From contig NC_135252.1 in NCBI RefSeq assembly GCF_964204865.1, positions 7,771,383-7,835,382 of the forward strand: DNA of 64,000 nucleotides, given 5' to 3'. Shown in pieces: positions 1 to 11,763 of this stretch (position 1 is its first letter; each line of letters starts with the position of its first letter). The position numbers and the translations under genes were made by a program. The DNA comes from Styela clava (lineage: Eukaryota; Chordata; Ascidiacea; Stolidobranchia; Styelidae). Under the pieces are notes generated by a model. It worked only from the letters and a program-made list of their open reading frames with translations. It searched no databases and was not told where the DNA came from.

Positions 1-239
1 CAATTCATCTTCAATTTCTTTCCACGCCAAAAAGAGACAAAAACTAAAATAAGATATTTTGGGGCAACAACCCACCAATTTCAACAATGATTTGCTATCA
101 CGGGTCATATTTGTTTGCACACGGTTATCGTATAAGTCACATGTATAACTTTCGTGTTTTTAATGGACCGTAAGTTTATTCCAAGTAGACTTGAAGGTAT
201 TAAGCTGATCTTATTGTAATAGGATCTCAACGTATACAC

Positions 240-777
240 TGACATCATGAATGAAAAAAAAATGTCGTCGAAGAAGAATATGGAGAGGAAGCTGACGAAA
301 TGATGAATGGATTTGATACAGTCATGGAACTAGAATTGGGTATACGATCTATTTTAAAGATGTTGTTAATTACTCATATTGTCGAATGCGCTGGCCGTGT
401 GCTCTGGCGTTTTACATTTTGCCGGTATATCGAATACAATTCGATCATTAGAAGTTCATTTGCTGCTATATATAAGGGATATTTTGATAATATTTGCATG
501 AATTTTTTTATGCCTGCCAAGTGCGGATTAATCATAGGAGAAACTTTGCAATGAAGTGACTATCCATTTTGTAATGTGCGTTCCCGCTGGTTGAACGAAA
601 CTTAGCCCGATACAGCAGCAGGTCATTTCTCAGCCAAAATTATGGCACGCAAAACTGCTTAAAATTGATAATCTTGATTAAGATGACTTGCTTGATCTGT
701 CGGGCAAATTGGATCAAATGGAAATTGATGAAATACTCGACGACGACACTAGCGTTGACATGTTTTTCGAAAACTAA
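240..777 (+). pseudogene. Broken 3' half of an antimicrobial-peptide precursor gene (acidic tail exons)
   Basis: Two exons match exons 2 and 3 of the intact gene at 4655-6401 in sequence and order. The exon-2 equivalent spans 240-339 and the exon-3 equivalent 683-777, which ends in TAA and encodes an acidic tail finishing in DMFFEN. Two lesions are visible. The acceptor before exon 2 reads AC where the intact copy has AG (238-239). Exon 2 is 100 nt instead of 101, so its frame is shifted. An AATAAA at 868-873 still follows. The peptide-coding exon 1 would lie upstream of position 1 and cannot be seen. The third exon is intact, so recent inactivation, or use of a different acceptor, is possible. 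Role by analogy: the anionic propiece would neutralise a cationic peptide before processing. Confidence 0.75.
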
Positions 778-867
778 CAGCACATACATCAACAAAGTGA
801 CCGAGTATCGGAACAAAAGAATCACTGTTTTTGATGAAGATTTTTTCCCTACATTTTTATAGTCTGT

Positions 868-873
868 AATAAA
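868..873 (+). terminator. Polyadenylation signal AATAAA
   Basis: AATAAA lies 91 nt after the stop codon of the decayed precursor exon that ends at 777. Confidence 0.6.
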
Positions 874-2256
874 TTCAGAAGCATATAAAAATTGATTTTT
901 ATATTCATTAGCAGGCCGTGGCATATCCAATGTCGGGAAACGATTTGAATGCTTGTTATTTGGAACATAGGCTATACTGAGCATAATTAGCATAGTATAA
1001 AATAAATCATGATAACATATACACATAAATTTGGATATAGAACGCAATATCATCACAACGAAAATGATAAAATTACAACATTTAAACATTTAAATGCAAC
1101 TTATCAAGCATTTTGATTAATTTATAAATTAAAATTTATGTAAATTCAATTAACAATCTGCCGGACAGAAAAGAAGCCTATAGGTCATATATATTTAATC
1201 ATAATTTGCATCAATGAGAAACTTACTGTTGCATCCCTTCCGCAATTGGTATATTTGTTGGTTGCGATTATGCAATTTTGAGCCAAGTTTACACTCGGGT
1301 ATTGCATTAACATTCTGGCTTCACGCGACGTGAATTTATTAGGTGCACTTGTGTTGGGGTTGCGTTTAGCATGCCCGTGGACTATGTTTCGTGAGTGTTT
1401 TACTTAGTTTACTCAAGTATGTCTCTGATAATTCAAATAAATATTGCTGTTGAAGAACTTTTCTGCCTCTAGTACTAACCGTGGGAGGGGGAGACTAAGT
1501 AAATTTGTTTTTTACATTTTGGAAAATTTTGTTCCGACAGTGTGCGCGCAGCTGCTAAAACTCACTATTTTGCCGTAGTTTCACGGTGGTGCAGGGAGTG
1601 TGTTCATGAAAAATACATAAAACTGTTGTTCTATTATTCTTACTATTATTATTATTCTAAATTAATTAAAAATCCACAGAAATCTGAAATCACAATAGAG
1701 AAATCGTAGTGTCTGCGATTGAAAGTCGATCGAATACTCAGAGTGGAGATCCTTTCGAAACTATTTTTATAAAATCGTGAAAATTTTTTTCGTAGCATTA
1801 TTAATGATTTGCGGGAATTCATATACGTGCAAACAAAGATACATTTTCATAAAAAAAGGTACTAGGTGTATATATTCTTCGTCCTGATACAGTGCTACAT
1901 GTGTAAAGCTCAAAACTACACAATACCCACCGAGGTTCATTAAACTTGAGGAAAGGCAATTTTCTCATTTATGCAAATTTCATTAAATATCCATGACCTA
2001 CCATATTCTTTACCACAATAAAATTATAATTATGCCCCATTCACCAAATAAGCTTCGCCATCCCGGTGGTAGTGTATGGTATTTCAATAGGAAGGTCATA
2101 GCAGCCATCGCGCCCTGGAGGTTCACAAAAGGTTGAAAAATTTTATTTTGGCCAACTACGTTTTCTATTTACTAAGCGTAGGCTACCACTATATCTGTAT
2201 AAAATAACAGTGGCCAGAGCTCTCAATTGCATCAATAACTCCGAACCATATATATA
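874..2256. other. No gene seen
   Basis: AT-rich sequence with no open frame having a signal peptide, splice signals or recognisable similarity. I see no repeat structure beyond short AT-rich runs. Confidence 0.5.
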
Positions 2257-2630
2257 CCACGTCTCTATACTAGGTTACTGTTTATAGTCCGATGTTAACG
2301 ACTATTCCAGGTATCAGAAAAGTCGTTACCCCACGTCTCTATACTAAGTTACTGTTTATATTCCGGTGTTAACGAGTATTCCAGGTATCAGAAAAGTCGT
2401 GCCCCCACGTCTCTATATCAAGTTACTGTTTATATTCCGGTGTTAATGACTATTCCAGATATCAGAAAAGCCGTGTTCCGCGTCTCTATACTTGTTTACT
2501 GCATTATAGTCCGGGGCTAACAACTATTCCGTGCAGGTATCAGAAAAGTCGTGTCCCCACGTCCCTATACTAGGTTACTGTTTATATTTCAGTGTTAACG
2601 ACTATTTCAGATATCTGAAAAATCGTGCTC
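2257..2630. repeat. 74-bp minisatellite, five copies
   Basis: Five tandem units begin near 2257, 2331, 2405, 2479 and 2557 with period 74, except one unit that is about 4 nt longer. Each opens with a variant of CCACGTCTCTATACT and ends near CAGAAAAGTCGTG. Units differ by a handful of substitutions, so the array is moderately old. No coding content. Confidence 0.9.
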
Positions 2631-3029
2631 TCATGTCGACACCTTACAATTAATGTCATCTTGAAGTAAATATCGATCCTGCTGGTTTCAAATATTAACC
2701 CTTTCTATTTTTAAGTACCATACCATTGCTATTCATAACATATTCTATTTCGTAAATTGGTAGGCTCAACTGTAATCGCTGTTTTCTGGGATCTAAAAAA
2801 TATTATGTCCACGTTAATACCATTGCTCCTAAAAAATACAAGAATTCAAAATAGTATTTTAAAAGTGTTTCAATTTTTCACTTCCCCGCAGTAAACCAAT
2901 TGCATAATATTGCTCACAGTAGTGACGTATATATACTAGAAATAAAAGCCATAAAGCTAGGCTTGAGAATCCGATATGTTGGGATACCTAACTCTGGTCA
3001 CAATGCAGAATGAGAATATAATGAAACAA

Positions 3030-3250
3030 GAGAGCGATGCTCAAATATGTGGACACGAAGACCAAAACAAAGTTGTACTGGTATGCAATCTGTCACAGTG
3101 GACTGACTACCCAGCCACAGTCTTCACGACTTCGCCTGACCGCGAACGCAGAACCGCCACAAGGTGCGGTCCAGTTTTGATGACGTCATCGCACACCAAA
3201 AACGAATAACATAGAGAGCAAAAATAAATAAAAGTAATGGCCTTCTAGCG
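3030..3250 (+). repeat. Dispersed repeat, about 220 bp (copy 1)
   Basis: A block opening near AGAGCGATGCTCAAATATG and closing near CCTTCTAGCG recurs at about 34665-34860 and 46148-46383, with a short fragment at 39343-39385. All full copies contain a GATGACGTCATC-like or GTAACGTCATCG-like palindromic core. A short open frame across this block (2976-3209) is therefore repeat, not a gene. Class unknown; a SINE or a MITE would both fit. Confidence 0.7.
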
Positions 3251-4307
3251 AAAAATACAGTCTAAAACCTCATAAATAGGTTGCTTTATTTACTATTGTT
3301 GATTTATGTAATTTGCATATTCTTATTGTTCTAGTACTAGTTGATCAATTTAAACTACTTTATCACGCAAAAAATTATTTTTTTAAAATCTTCTCATATT
3401 GTTGACTTATTATGTATATATCATATTATTTGCTACCGGGAAATAAAATTCCAGTTCATCAGTTTCCTTCGATAAATTTCCTGGAACGTCGGGAAGCTGT
3501 TATCTATCCGTATGAATTTTGACTAATAATACACACCGTGGTAACTCTTTGTCAATCTTGGTAAGATTCACATAATATTAAAGTATATTTTTCTACTGGT
3601 CATGCGCCTGAGATGATATGACAGATATTCATTATCATATAATATTCTTCTCATCAAAATTTTTTTACGGTCGGGCCAAAATTCATTTTATAGTTCAATG
3701 TGATGATACATTGATTAGTGCGCTGGCTTGGTTGTATTATGTGGGTGTAGATGTTGGGTCTGTCTTGCTATTTAATCTCCTGCCCCTAATAAATTGATTA
3801 GGAAATATTGAATGTTTTTTTTCTTTCTTTATGTCAATACCAACTCAATTCAAAACTGCGGTTGAATAAATGTTAGCTCTTTGTTTAGAAGCCACGCAAC
3901 CTTCCCACTCTCGGAATATAGCCAATTATGAAGTAATGAAAAACAATAAAATAGGTAGGGCGGTAAAATAACACCATAATATGCCAAACCACGACTTCCC
4001 AGAATGAGAGTATTGAATAAAATTTCCATATTTCTATACAACTGCAGCAACATTTTCAGGAAAGTGGATGGTGCTAGATATACAAGATAGTTTCCTATTT
4101 TTTGTTATATCCACAAACAACTAGAAATGAGTTAATGTGTGTGGTGGGGAAAACAGCGAATGCGGCAAAACATTCACAATTTCTCTGAATAATATAATAT
4201 TTAAATATAGTGAATGAAATGCTATAACATTGCGAGGGTGTTCATATAACGGATATCGTTTCTTGACTAATATATTTAAAGACAAACAAAAACAGGAAAT
4301 AAGGGCT
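3251..4307. other. No gene seen
   Basis: AT-rich intergenic DNA upstream of the cationic peptide gene. No convincing exon. It probably includes that gene's distal promoter. Confidence 0.5.
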
Positions 4308-4315
4308 TATAAAAA
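4308..4315 (+). promoter_or_regulatory. TATA box of the cationic peptide gene
   Basis: TATAAAAA stands about 30 nt before a plausible transcription start near 4338. A non-coding first exon then ends at 4396 with a good donor (CACAA|GTAAGC). An acceptor at 4637-4639 (ACAACAG), or the next one at 4651-4653, brings the message to the ATG at 4655. Confidence 0.65.
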
Positions 4316-4654
4316 GGATAACCGTAGTCTATACACGACAGTCTAGGTTTGTTCATTCGATCGACCTCGGTGATTTCTACACTTTTTTGCGCACAAGTAA
4401 GCTGCCGAGAGCAAACAACACATGCAAGATATCTTAGTCATTGCTTCCAAATTAATTCTTCAAATCATTTGAGTACATCTGCAACTATATATTGTTTGGC
4501 AGTGTTAATAATTTAAAAATCTAAAACTTCACTATGAAAACCCACGCATGATTATGTTACCTTGACTAAAATAAAATTTTAACATTTGTAATTCATATAT
4601 TATCGTAAATAAATTAATATCTATAATATTTGACAACAGATTCGTTGGTACAGA

Positions 4655-6401
4655 ATGCATATCAAACTCGTTTTAATTTTTGCGTTGATCGCAATCCTTG
4701 CGATAAACTGCGGAGATTCCATTAGATTCAGGCGATTTCGTCTTCGACGAATCGTTAGGAAGGTTGGAAGATTTACAAGAAAAATTGGAAGAGGGTTAAT
4801 ACGAGGCATTAAAAGGGTTGGTAAAATTGGAAGCAAGATCTGGAAGTTTGGGAAAAAAGTGATATCAAACTGGAGGTGTGTTTATTTATCTATTAATACA
4901 AGTAGTTACTTTTTTATTTGTAAAGTAAATTAGTTATTAAAGTATAGAGACAAACTTGTATTGTATACAATCCGCCAATAAACCCATTCCATCCGCCTTA
5001 TATTATTAAAATATCAAGCCATTCCGATGCCTAATAAACAGCATATACAAATAAATATAAAATGGATGTTTATATATTATTTAAATAGCCTAATTGCGAA
5101 ATAATAAATCACTACATTACTAATTGATTAGAGAATCAAAAAAATATCGAGCGACTGTTTCGCTGATCATGTATTAATAATATATTACATTCTATATTTT
5201 ATCAGCGAAGTAAAAAAATTGATCAGTTGCTTCAAAACAGTAAAACGTCTGTTGTCTACCTTTGGAATATTGGGCGATAATCCCGTGCAACAGATGAAAA
5301 TTTTGCGTGACGAGGTAACATTACGATCATTTTAACTCAATTATAAGTTTTATGTGCCTTCGGCAATATTTCGTGTAGAAAATAACACTGCAGAGAAAAA
5401 GGAATCCCGAGTTGACGGTGTACCCATAGTTTTATTGACACAACCGAGTTTCAAATATACGAAACTTGGAAACATTTTTTTATGAAACATTGAGTCACTC
5501 ATAAATTTAAATATGCATTTCCTAATGTTATATCGCACGCTAATAATTCTTAGTCATATTCATTGTCAATATTGACTCCATCATATTTTTGTAATAGAAT
5601 CCTCAAGCATACAGTGACATCATGACTGAAATAGAAAAAGTTGTCCAAGAAGAATATGGAGAGGAAACTGACGAAATGATGAAAGGGTTTGACACAGTCA
5701 TGGAACTAGATATGAGTAAAGTTTTAAAGGATATTCCAAGTTACTCATATATATTTATTTTTTAGTGCTGCTATGGAAAAAGGGTGGTGCATATGCAAAA
5801 CAGCAGCAAAATTAAAATGAGATAACTGGCTAGATGCAACAGGCGACCACAAGCCAGAAGAATAAAATTGAAATGCATAAATATGATGAGCAGGCTAACT
5901 ATCGAAACTGAACACCCGAACCCAAATATTCTCCATAAATCTATAAATGCTGGAATAGCCCAATAAATTTAATATTATTTATATTCCCTACGGAACTACT
6001 TATTGCGTTCTGTAATATTAATATTTCTAGAGAAAGTTTTGTTTGTAGAACAAACTTAAGCCTGAAGTTAATTAATAAGATACCAGGCTCGACACTTTGA
6101 TAAGAATAATAACAGCCTCTATACATACCATTTTCTGGGCGTAGTCACATCGACATAAACACACGATGGAATGTTATGCGTAGCCATAAATCCGAAATAT
6201 AATTAGGCAAAACAATTATAGAAATTACATGCTTTCTTTAATTTGTGGCGCCCAAGTTCAGTCTTTAAACATAGGTACTTCAACATGTTGTCATCTTGTA
6301 TTACAGACGACTTACTCGATCTATCAGACGATCTGGACCAAATGGGAAATGATGAAATTCTCGATGACGAAGACAACGTTGCCATGTTTTTCGAAAATTG
6401 A
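4655..6401 (+). CDS. Cationic antimicrobial-peptide precursor (three coding exons)
   Basis: Coding exons are 4655-4875, 5615-5715 and 6307-6401. Donors are TGGAG|GTGTGT and ATGA|GTAAAG; acceptors are TACAG and TTACAG. Phases 2 and 1 join in frame to 138 residues ending in TGA. Residues 1-22 are a clear signal peptide (hydrophobic LVLIFALIAILAI). Residues 23-74 form a peptide with 13 Arg and 8 Lys and almost no acid, in a regular amphipathic pattern with Trp near the end. Exons 2-3 encode a strongly acidic tail ending in AMFFEN. Signal, cationic peptide and anionic propiece is the known layout of ascidian peptides such as styelins, clavanins and Ci-MAM/Ci-PAP. The expected role is secretion or granule storage, then membrane disruption of microbes after the tail is removed. 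I do not recognise the exact family. A sister copy lies broken at 240-777. Confidence 0.85.
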
Positions 6402-6516
6402 TTGGACACGTGAATGAATATATATATATATATGTCATATATATATATAAATATAAACATGAGCTGACACTCTTGATCCTTTTTAGTGAAATTATATATA
6501 CAGTATTGAATATTTC

Positions 6517-6522
6517 AATAAA
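6517..6522 (+). terminator. Polyadenylation signal AATAAA
   Basis: First AATAAA after the stop codon at 6401, at a normal distance for this gene's 3' end. A (TA)n tract at 6420-6449 lies inside the 3' UTR. Confidence 0.65.
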
Positions 6523-6690
6523 TTCACTTGCTCTATTCTTTGTTTAGTAGAATGCGCATGCCAACACTGTCTTTCTGGGTGAAAGCTTGCATAGTCTAAT
6601 GCCGAAATTCTTAATTTGGCGTTCTGACACCAATTAGAAAGTTTTGTAGATTAATTTACCATAGGGAAAATCGACCACATTCATATAGGA

Positions 6691-7667
6691 CAGGGATGGC
6701 GAACCTTTTTCAATGAATGGGTCAAAAATTATAATTTTATCGCAGAACAGAAGAGAGTGGGTCACAGATATTTAATTCACGTTTGTATCTTTAAGAAACA
6801 AATCTTATAAGCTGGTGTTGGTGTAGTTTTGGGCTTTACTTATGCAGCACTTCTATTAGGGACTTTTTATGGCACTCGGTTTTATGATATTAGAGTACGA
6901 AAAAAACGCATATGAATTACCAAAAACGTTTAGGATGATGCGTTAAATTATTTTACGGTTCTACGGAACAGAAGAGAGTGGGTCCCAGATATTTAATTCA
7001 CGTTTGTATCTATAAGAAACAAATCTTATAAGCTGGTGTTGGTGTAGTTTTGGGTTTTACTTATGCAGCACTTCTATCAGGGACTTTTTATGGCACTCGG
7101 TTTTATGATATTAGAGTACCAAAAAAACGCATATGAATTATCAAAAACGTTTAGGATGATGCGTTAAATTATTTTACGGTTCTAGTGTTTGGAGGTAATT
7201 CCGCTTTGATAGTGTTAAAATTTTGGATCACACCTCCAATCACATTAAGGCACTTTTACACTGCCCCATTGTTATATCAGATTACTAGATTTTTATTTCA
7301 AGTCTGAAAGATTTTGTTTTCTCAGCGGCATTGTAGGCGAGAAACTAATAAAATGCAAAGTAGCATCTAGTTCTTGTATAACCCCTAAAACAGTCTGCAG
7401 ATGCACTTCCGAAAGAGACAGGCGTTTGCGAGAAATGAACAGATCAATTGTAATGTTATGTCATAAACGATGTCAGGCCCAATAGCTGAATAACGGTATA
7501 CAACAGTGCATACATGCGTCCAAGATTAGGGGTTTTGAAAATTACCATACCGGCCCGAAAATCAACATTTTGAATTTGAGCTATCGCAGCCCTGATTGTC
7601 CAACTGATCACAAATAAAAGGCGGTGGGTCACTTTGTGACCCGCGGGTCAGTGGTTCGCCATCCTTG
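6691..7667. mobile_element. Non-autonomous hAT element with perfect 8-bp target duplication
   Basis: The ends are CAGGGATGGCGAACC and, inverted, GGTTCGCCATCCTTG. The 8-bp duplication ATATAGGA flanks it perfectly (6683-6690 and 7668-7675). Eight-bp duplications and CAGNG-type ends are diagnostic of hAT transposons. The 977-bp body has no transposase frame. It contains an internal tandem duplication of 221 bp (units from 6746 and 6967) with few differences between copies. Confidence 0.92.
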
Positions 7668-7675
7668 ATATAGGA

Positions 7676-9177
7676 CCTTCTGGGGCATGTTGAAGATAAA
7701 TAATCATACTTCGAATCCTCATTTTTATGTCGATCAACGAAACATCGAGAAACAATGGAGTATTCAATAAAGGTCCAAGCTAATTGCGCATTACATGCCG
7801 TCTTTTCGGAGTACTTTTTGACAATTAATTCGCATTTGTTAAACCCGACGCGAAGTGTTGAATGTGTTTTATATTTCCGTATTTCATAGATTTTGTCAAT
7901 AGGGTGTCGTGATCAAAAGGGTTGAATAACACTGAAGGAGAGAGAGAGAGAATTTATTGCTTTCGTCAAACCAGAAAACCAATCGTAAACGTCTGGTACC
8001 ACTCAGTACAAATTACTTAAATAAATACTTCACGGGGGAAGGGGATTCGTTTTCCAGCCTGGCGTGATAATGCTTGGTAGCATTTCACAATTAAGATAAT
8101 AAATGTATTAGATAATCCAGAAATAAGTTCATCATGCATAACAAATTGTGCCTAGCTCGCATCACAGCGCCATTGCGCGGTGTCCGGGTTAGATACTAAA
8201 TATGAGCTTAATATTCATACTTTCATGCGGTCGTGTGATGGCGTAAATTTGCCGAAACGAAGGCCATTTCCAATTACACTAGATTTCTAACCGAACCGAA
8301 GCCGTGCATCAACTTTTCGTTGAAGCATAAAAAAACTGTTATCCACGGTGCTCACTGCCCATATTATAGTCTTATACTTCTACAAAATTTCGAATCAAAT
8401 ATATATATATATACTTCAATTATGCGACAACACACGATGTACAAGCGTTATGTCGATTTCTATGGTTATCATCATTTGCATGGTAATCATCCTCTTGGGG
8501 TGCATTATGATTAAAGATACATGATAACACACTGAATTTCATTATTCAACATATTAGAAAGATCAAACATACAATACTATATAAAGATGAAATATTTCAC
8601 TGCTCCAAGAAAGTACGCAAAAATTTTTTTCCAAAATTGTACCACAGTGTTTTGTATTTCCCCACTGCTTTTTCATCTTATGCTCTTTTGTCTGAATGTA
8701 AAATTAAATCCGATTGAAATATTGAAAAGGTGTCAAAAGTTAGTTCAAAGATGTCGATTGAGTAAAAACCGAATAAAGTCTAGATCTAGAATATGATTTG
8801 ATACGTGTATCAAACCCGATTTAATGTCACATTCGGTTTTTAACAGAAATTTCTACCGTTAAAAATTGAATGCTCTTAAATAAAAAAAAATTCTATAAGA
8901 TTCTCACGAATTTCGGGTCCTGATTAGTTATTTGGGCGCTGTTTGCTTTTTACTTTCAACGAGAAGTCGCGGTTTTGCCACGAGTACATCATTCCATAAA
9001 CGCAATGCAATGGAGCGAAACAAAGAGTGTCATGTCATCGTAACCAAGTTACAGCATTTTTATAGAATCATAAACTAAAATAAATTTGGCAGTTTTGTAG
9101 TCATATATTGTTGCATACAATTTTGATGATTCAACGTGGTATATGATTTTAGAAAAATATGGTAACTTATAGTCGCC
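7676..9177. other. No confident gene
   Basis: Contains a TA-rich tract near 8400 and two open frames that I could not support. One is a hydrophobic 24-residue frame (MSISMVIIICMVIILLGC, 8452-8526). The other is a basic frame ending at 8796. They do not splice together with consensus sites. Either could be a decayed peptide gene. Confidence 0.4.
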
Positions 9178-9865
9178 TTAGTGGTTATGTACTGCAGAAA
9201 ACAACAATACTTGACGTGAGCTACTGCTACTAAAATGCAAAATTATCTTTGCAACAGCGAATCTAAAATTACCTTCCGTACTAACGCTAACGTCTGAGAT
9301 TTCAGGGATGATTTCATTTTCGATTGCCTCATCAAAATATTGTTGCGAATCTTCATCTTTCTGTAATACATTGGAATCATAAACATTAATAACGTAGGGA
9401 CGTACACTTATTAAACTGTTTATACATAATAATTAAAAAAACGTGATTGTCTTCCAAACTTCTATATAATTTAAACTTGTCACCTGATCATCCAATGTTT
9501 GTAATCTGCGTCCCTCTTCATCACCTGCAAACATGGCTGCCGTCATCCCCGCTTTTACGAGTTCACTGAATTAAAAGATATCAATCAGTATATACCTGAA
9601 ATATTTGTTCTAATGTTTATGCTAGTCGCAAAAAGATCAATCCATTTAAAATTTAGTTCGCTTTTCCTTTATATATACCTTATCGTAGTAAATGTGTGTA
9701 ATATAAATATACTCACGGGTGGTCTTCCAAATACTTGGTAGTTTTACCCACCACATCGGACACTGCACTTTTTACGCTATCTATCAGAAATGCTTCGCTC
9801 GCTTGATGACAGAAAATACAAACCATCGACACACCGACGAATATTGAACATTTCCCGAGTTCCAT
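9178..9865 (-). CDS. Styelin-like secreted peptide precursor A (four exons)
   Basis: Minus-strand exons 9865-9717, 9565-9484, 9360-9273 and 9191-9178 join in phases 2, 0 and 1 to a 110-residue protein ending VHNH. Donors are CACCC|GTGAGT, CAG|GTGACA and GAAG|GTAATT; acceptors all end in CAG. The start at 9865 has a good context (GTCATGG), and a possible acceptor just upstream implies a 5' UTR intron. Residues 1-25 are a signal peptide ending QASEA. The peptide that follows (FLIDSVKSAV...) ends in a TAAMFAG|DEE step, where a Gly before acid suggests C-terminal amidation and propiece removal. The rest is acidic. The KAGMTAAMFAG segment recalls the AG-S/T-AA-LLG end of styelins. The peptide is about neutral, unusual for a membrane-lytic peptide. 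The last exon codes only four residues and is the weakest part of the model. Confidence 0.72.
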
Positions 9866-11195
9866 GACAATCGTCTTGTTACCTGGATATTGCAACTATA
9901 ACACAGTGTATGAATAAAAAACCTAAATGTTGAAGCCTTCTTGAAACATATGGGGCTAATTCTTATCGATCATAAGGATGAATCATAATCATAGTCAGTT
10001 AGGCCCGACTCCTTGAAACCCTCTCATTGTGTTGCAATGCGTATGTTTCAAGGAAATATAGATACTTCCTAACACGTCCAGAAATAATGTTTGTAATTGT
10101 TTCTTGGGGAACAAACATATTGTTGCTTGTCTTACAAATATGTATCTTCAAAATATGCAAAGATTATGGCTTGTAGGAGCCATTATTATAAATGAACCCG
10201 CAGATTGTGATCTGAATAATAAAACATATGCGCTACGTATAGTCTAACCTTAAAAGTTGCCCCCTAGTGATTTCATTGGTAAACAATCATAATGTGAAAT
10301 CTCAAATTAGTGCTATCTTTTTAGCATATTTCAAGCACTAAACCGTCCAATCCCACTATCGAGATTATTAGCCACACTGCAGGAATTGTTTCATTAAAAT
10401 TCTCATTCATTCCTAGAAATACGGTACATAATCAACATTATTTTTACAAATCACTTGGCCTTTCAATCGATATGTAGCACAAAAAAATTCTTCCACATAA
10501 TTGCGGACTGATAAGTATAAAATACTAGCGTTATTCGGTTTTCTGTATAAGGAGATTATTCTTGGATATTAATATGCGTTTGATAGGTTGATGAAGTCAA
10601 TTTTATTTCACATGTCCAACAAATCGTTCTTCTCCGAGAGTTTGAAAAATTAATTTTTGCACTGATGGGGCCTGATTAGATGAATTCTTATAGAATTTTT
10701 TTTGGAAGCCAGGCGTCTCATACAATCACTGAAATGATATTCAAGCATTATCTGGAGCGCAAGCAAAACGGTGAGTTTAACTGCCTACGCTGAAGTATGG
10801 AATCATATTTTTTTATAAAGCCGCTTCCAATTTTAGATGATAGAATTAGTCGCCGTATTATCATGAAATTTTGAATTTGAAGCGCTCGTCGGAAGTCACA
10901 CACGCTGCTCTAATCATGCTTCAAATTTCGAACCAGCTGAGAAGCTCATTTCCTGCTATAGCTTACGCCATTGCAGTATGTGCATGTATATCGCTATTGT
11001 GAATAGTGATTGTTCCAAAGAGAGAAAGCGATAAAAATAATAATGTGTTGAGAGCTTGCAGTGTCATGAACAGTTTTGTCTTCTTAAAGCGCTATAGGCC
11101 CTTCTTTTGTTATGCTGAAGTTTTTTATTATTTACCTAATAATATATTCATATTTATTAAAGACGTAGATTGTACTTTTTGCAATTTTTATAACC
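9866..11195. other. Intergenic; no gene seen
   Basis: Upstream region of the minus-strand precursor at 9865-9178. AT-rich, no confident exon, no obvious TATA box close to that gene's ATG. Confidence 0.45.
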
Positions 11196-11432
11196 ATGGA
11201 TAGGGCAGAAATTTCACCTGAACTGAATTGGATGATAAACCAAATGGCCGAAGACATCGTTCGCGAAGTATGCGTGAAGTGCACCTGTCCACATGGTGAA
11301 GCAACTATTTCTGAGAATGAAGGCATTAAAAGCTCAGATTCTGTATCTAATGAAACGACCCACAAAGCAACGTTCGGTTTTCATCAGACTAAATCATCAG
11401 AATTGTCAGAAAACGGGCGATGCAAACACTAA
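11196..11432 (+). CDS. Hypothetical 78-residue protein between the two precursor genes
   Basis: An uninterrupted frame starts at an ATG in good context (AACCATGG) and ends with TAA, followed by AATAAA at about 11512. It is acidic and polar with a CVKCTCPHGEA segment near residues 26-36 and a low-complexity Ser/Glu/Thr C-terminus. There is no signal peptide in this frame, so a missing upstream exon is possible. I recognise no family. Base composition is less AT-rich than the surroundings, which favours coding. It sits on the opposite strand between two related peptide genes. It might be a chance frame. Confidence 0.35.
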   Translation: MDRAEISPELNWMINQMAEDIVREVCVKCTCPHGEATISENEGIKSSDSVSNETTHKATFGFHQTKSSELSENGRCKH

Positions 11433-11763
11433 TTCCCGATTGCTTTGTTATACTGTGACCTGGGAATAATAGTCTGCGTCTTGATGTTCATATGGACTCA
11501 TAAGCCAAATTCAATAAAAGAGTTAGAAATTCAAATGGGATACATTCTATCATAAATAGTGTCACTACAGGAAGCCTGACTGAAGATGGCCTATCAATCA
11601 ACAAAACATGCCATGCTGTAGTACCTACTTTATATTATATTTGTTAAAATGCCATATATATTGTATATTTTAAATTTGAAAAAATATAATGATATGATCG
11701 AATGATGTAAAATTATTGTTGATGTCGTTCCAAGCCTGTTTTGTCATTCACGGTCCCGGACAA

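Noticed and set aside
640-1089. 149-codon minus-strand frame opposite the precursor remnant
   Set aside because: It overlaps the antisense of the real acidic exon (683-777), with AT-derived hydrophobic composition and no motif.
8446-8796. Hydrophobic leader frame (MSISMVIIICMVIILLGC) and a basic frame downstream, resembling a cationic peptide gene
   Set aside because: No consensus donor/acceptor pair joins them in frame and the basic frame also contains a pyrimidine tract like an intron. Kept only as a note.
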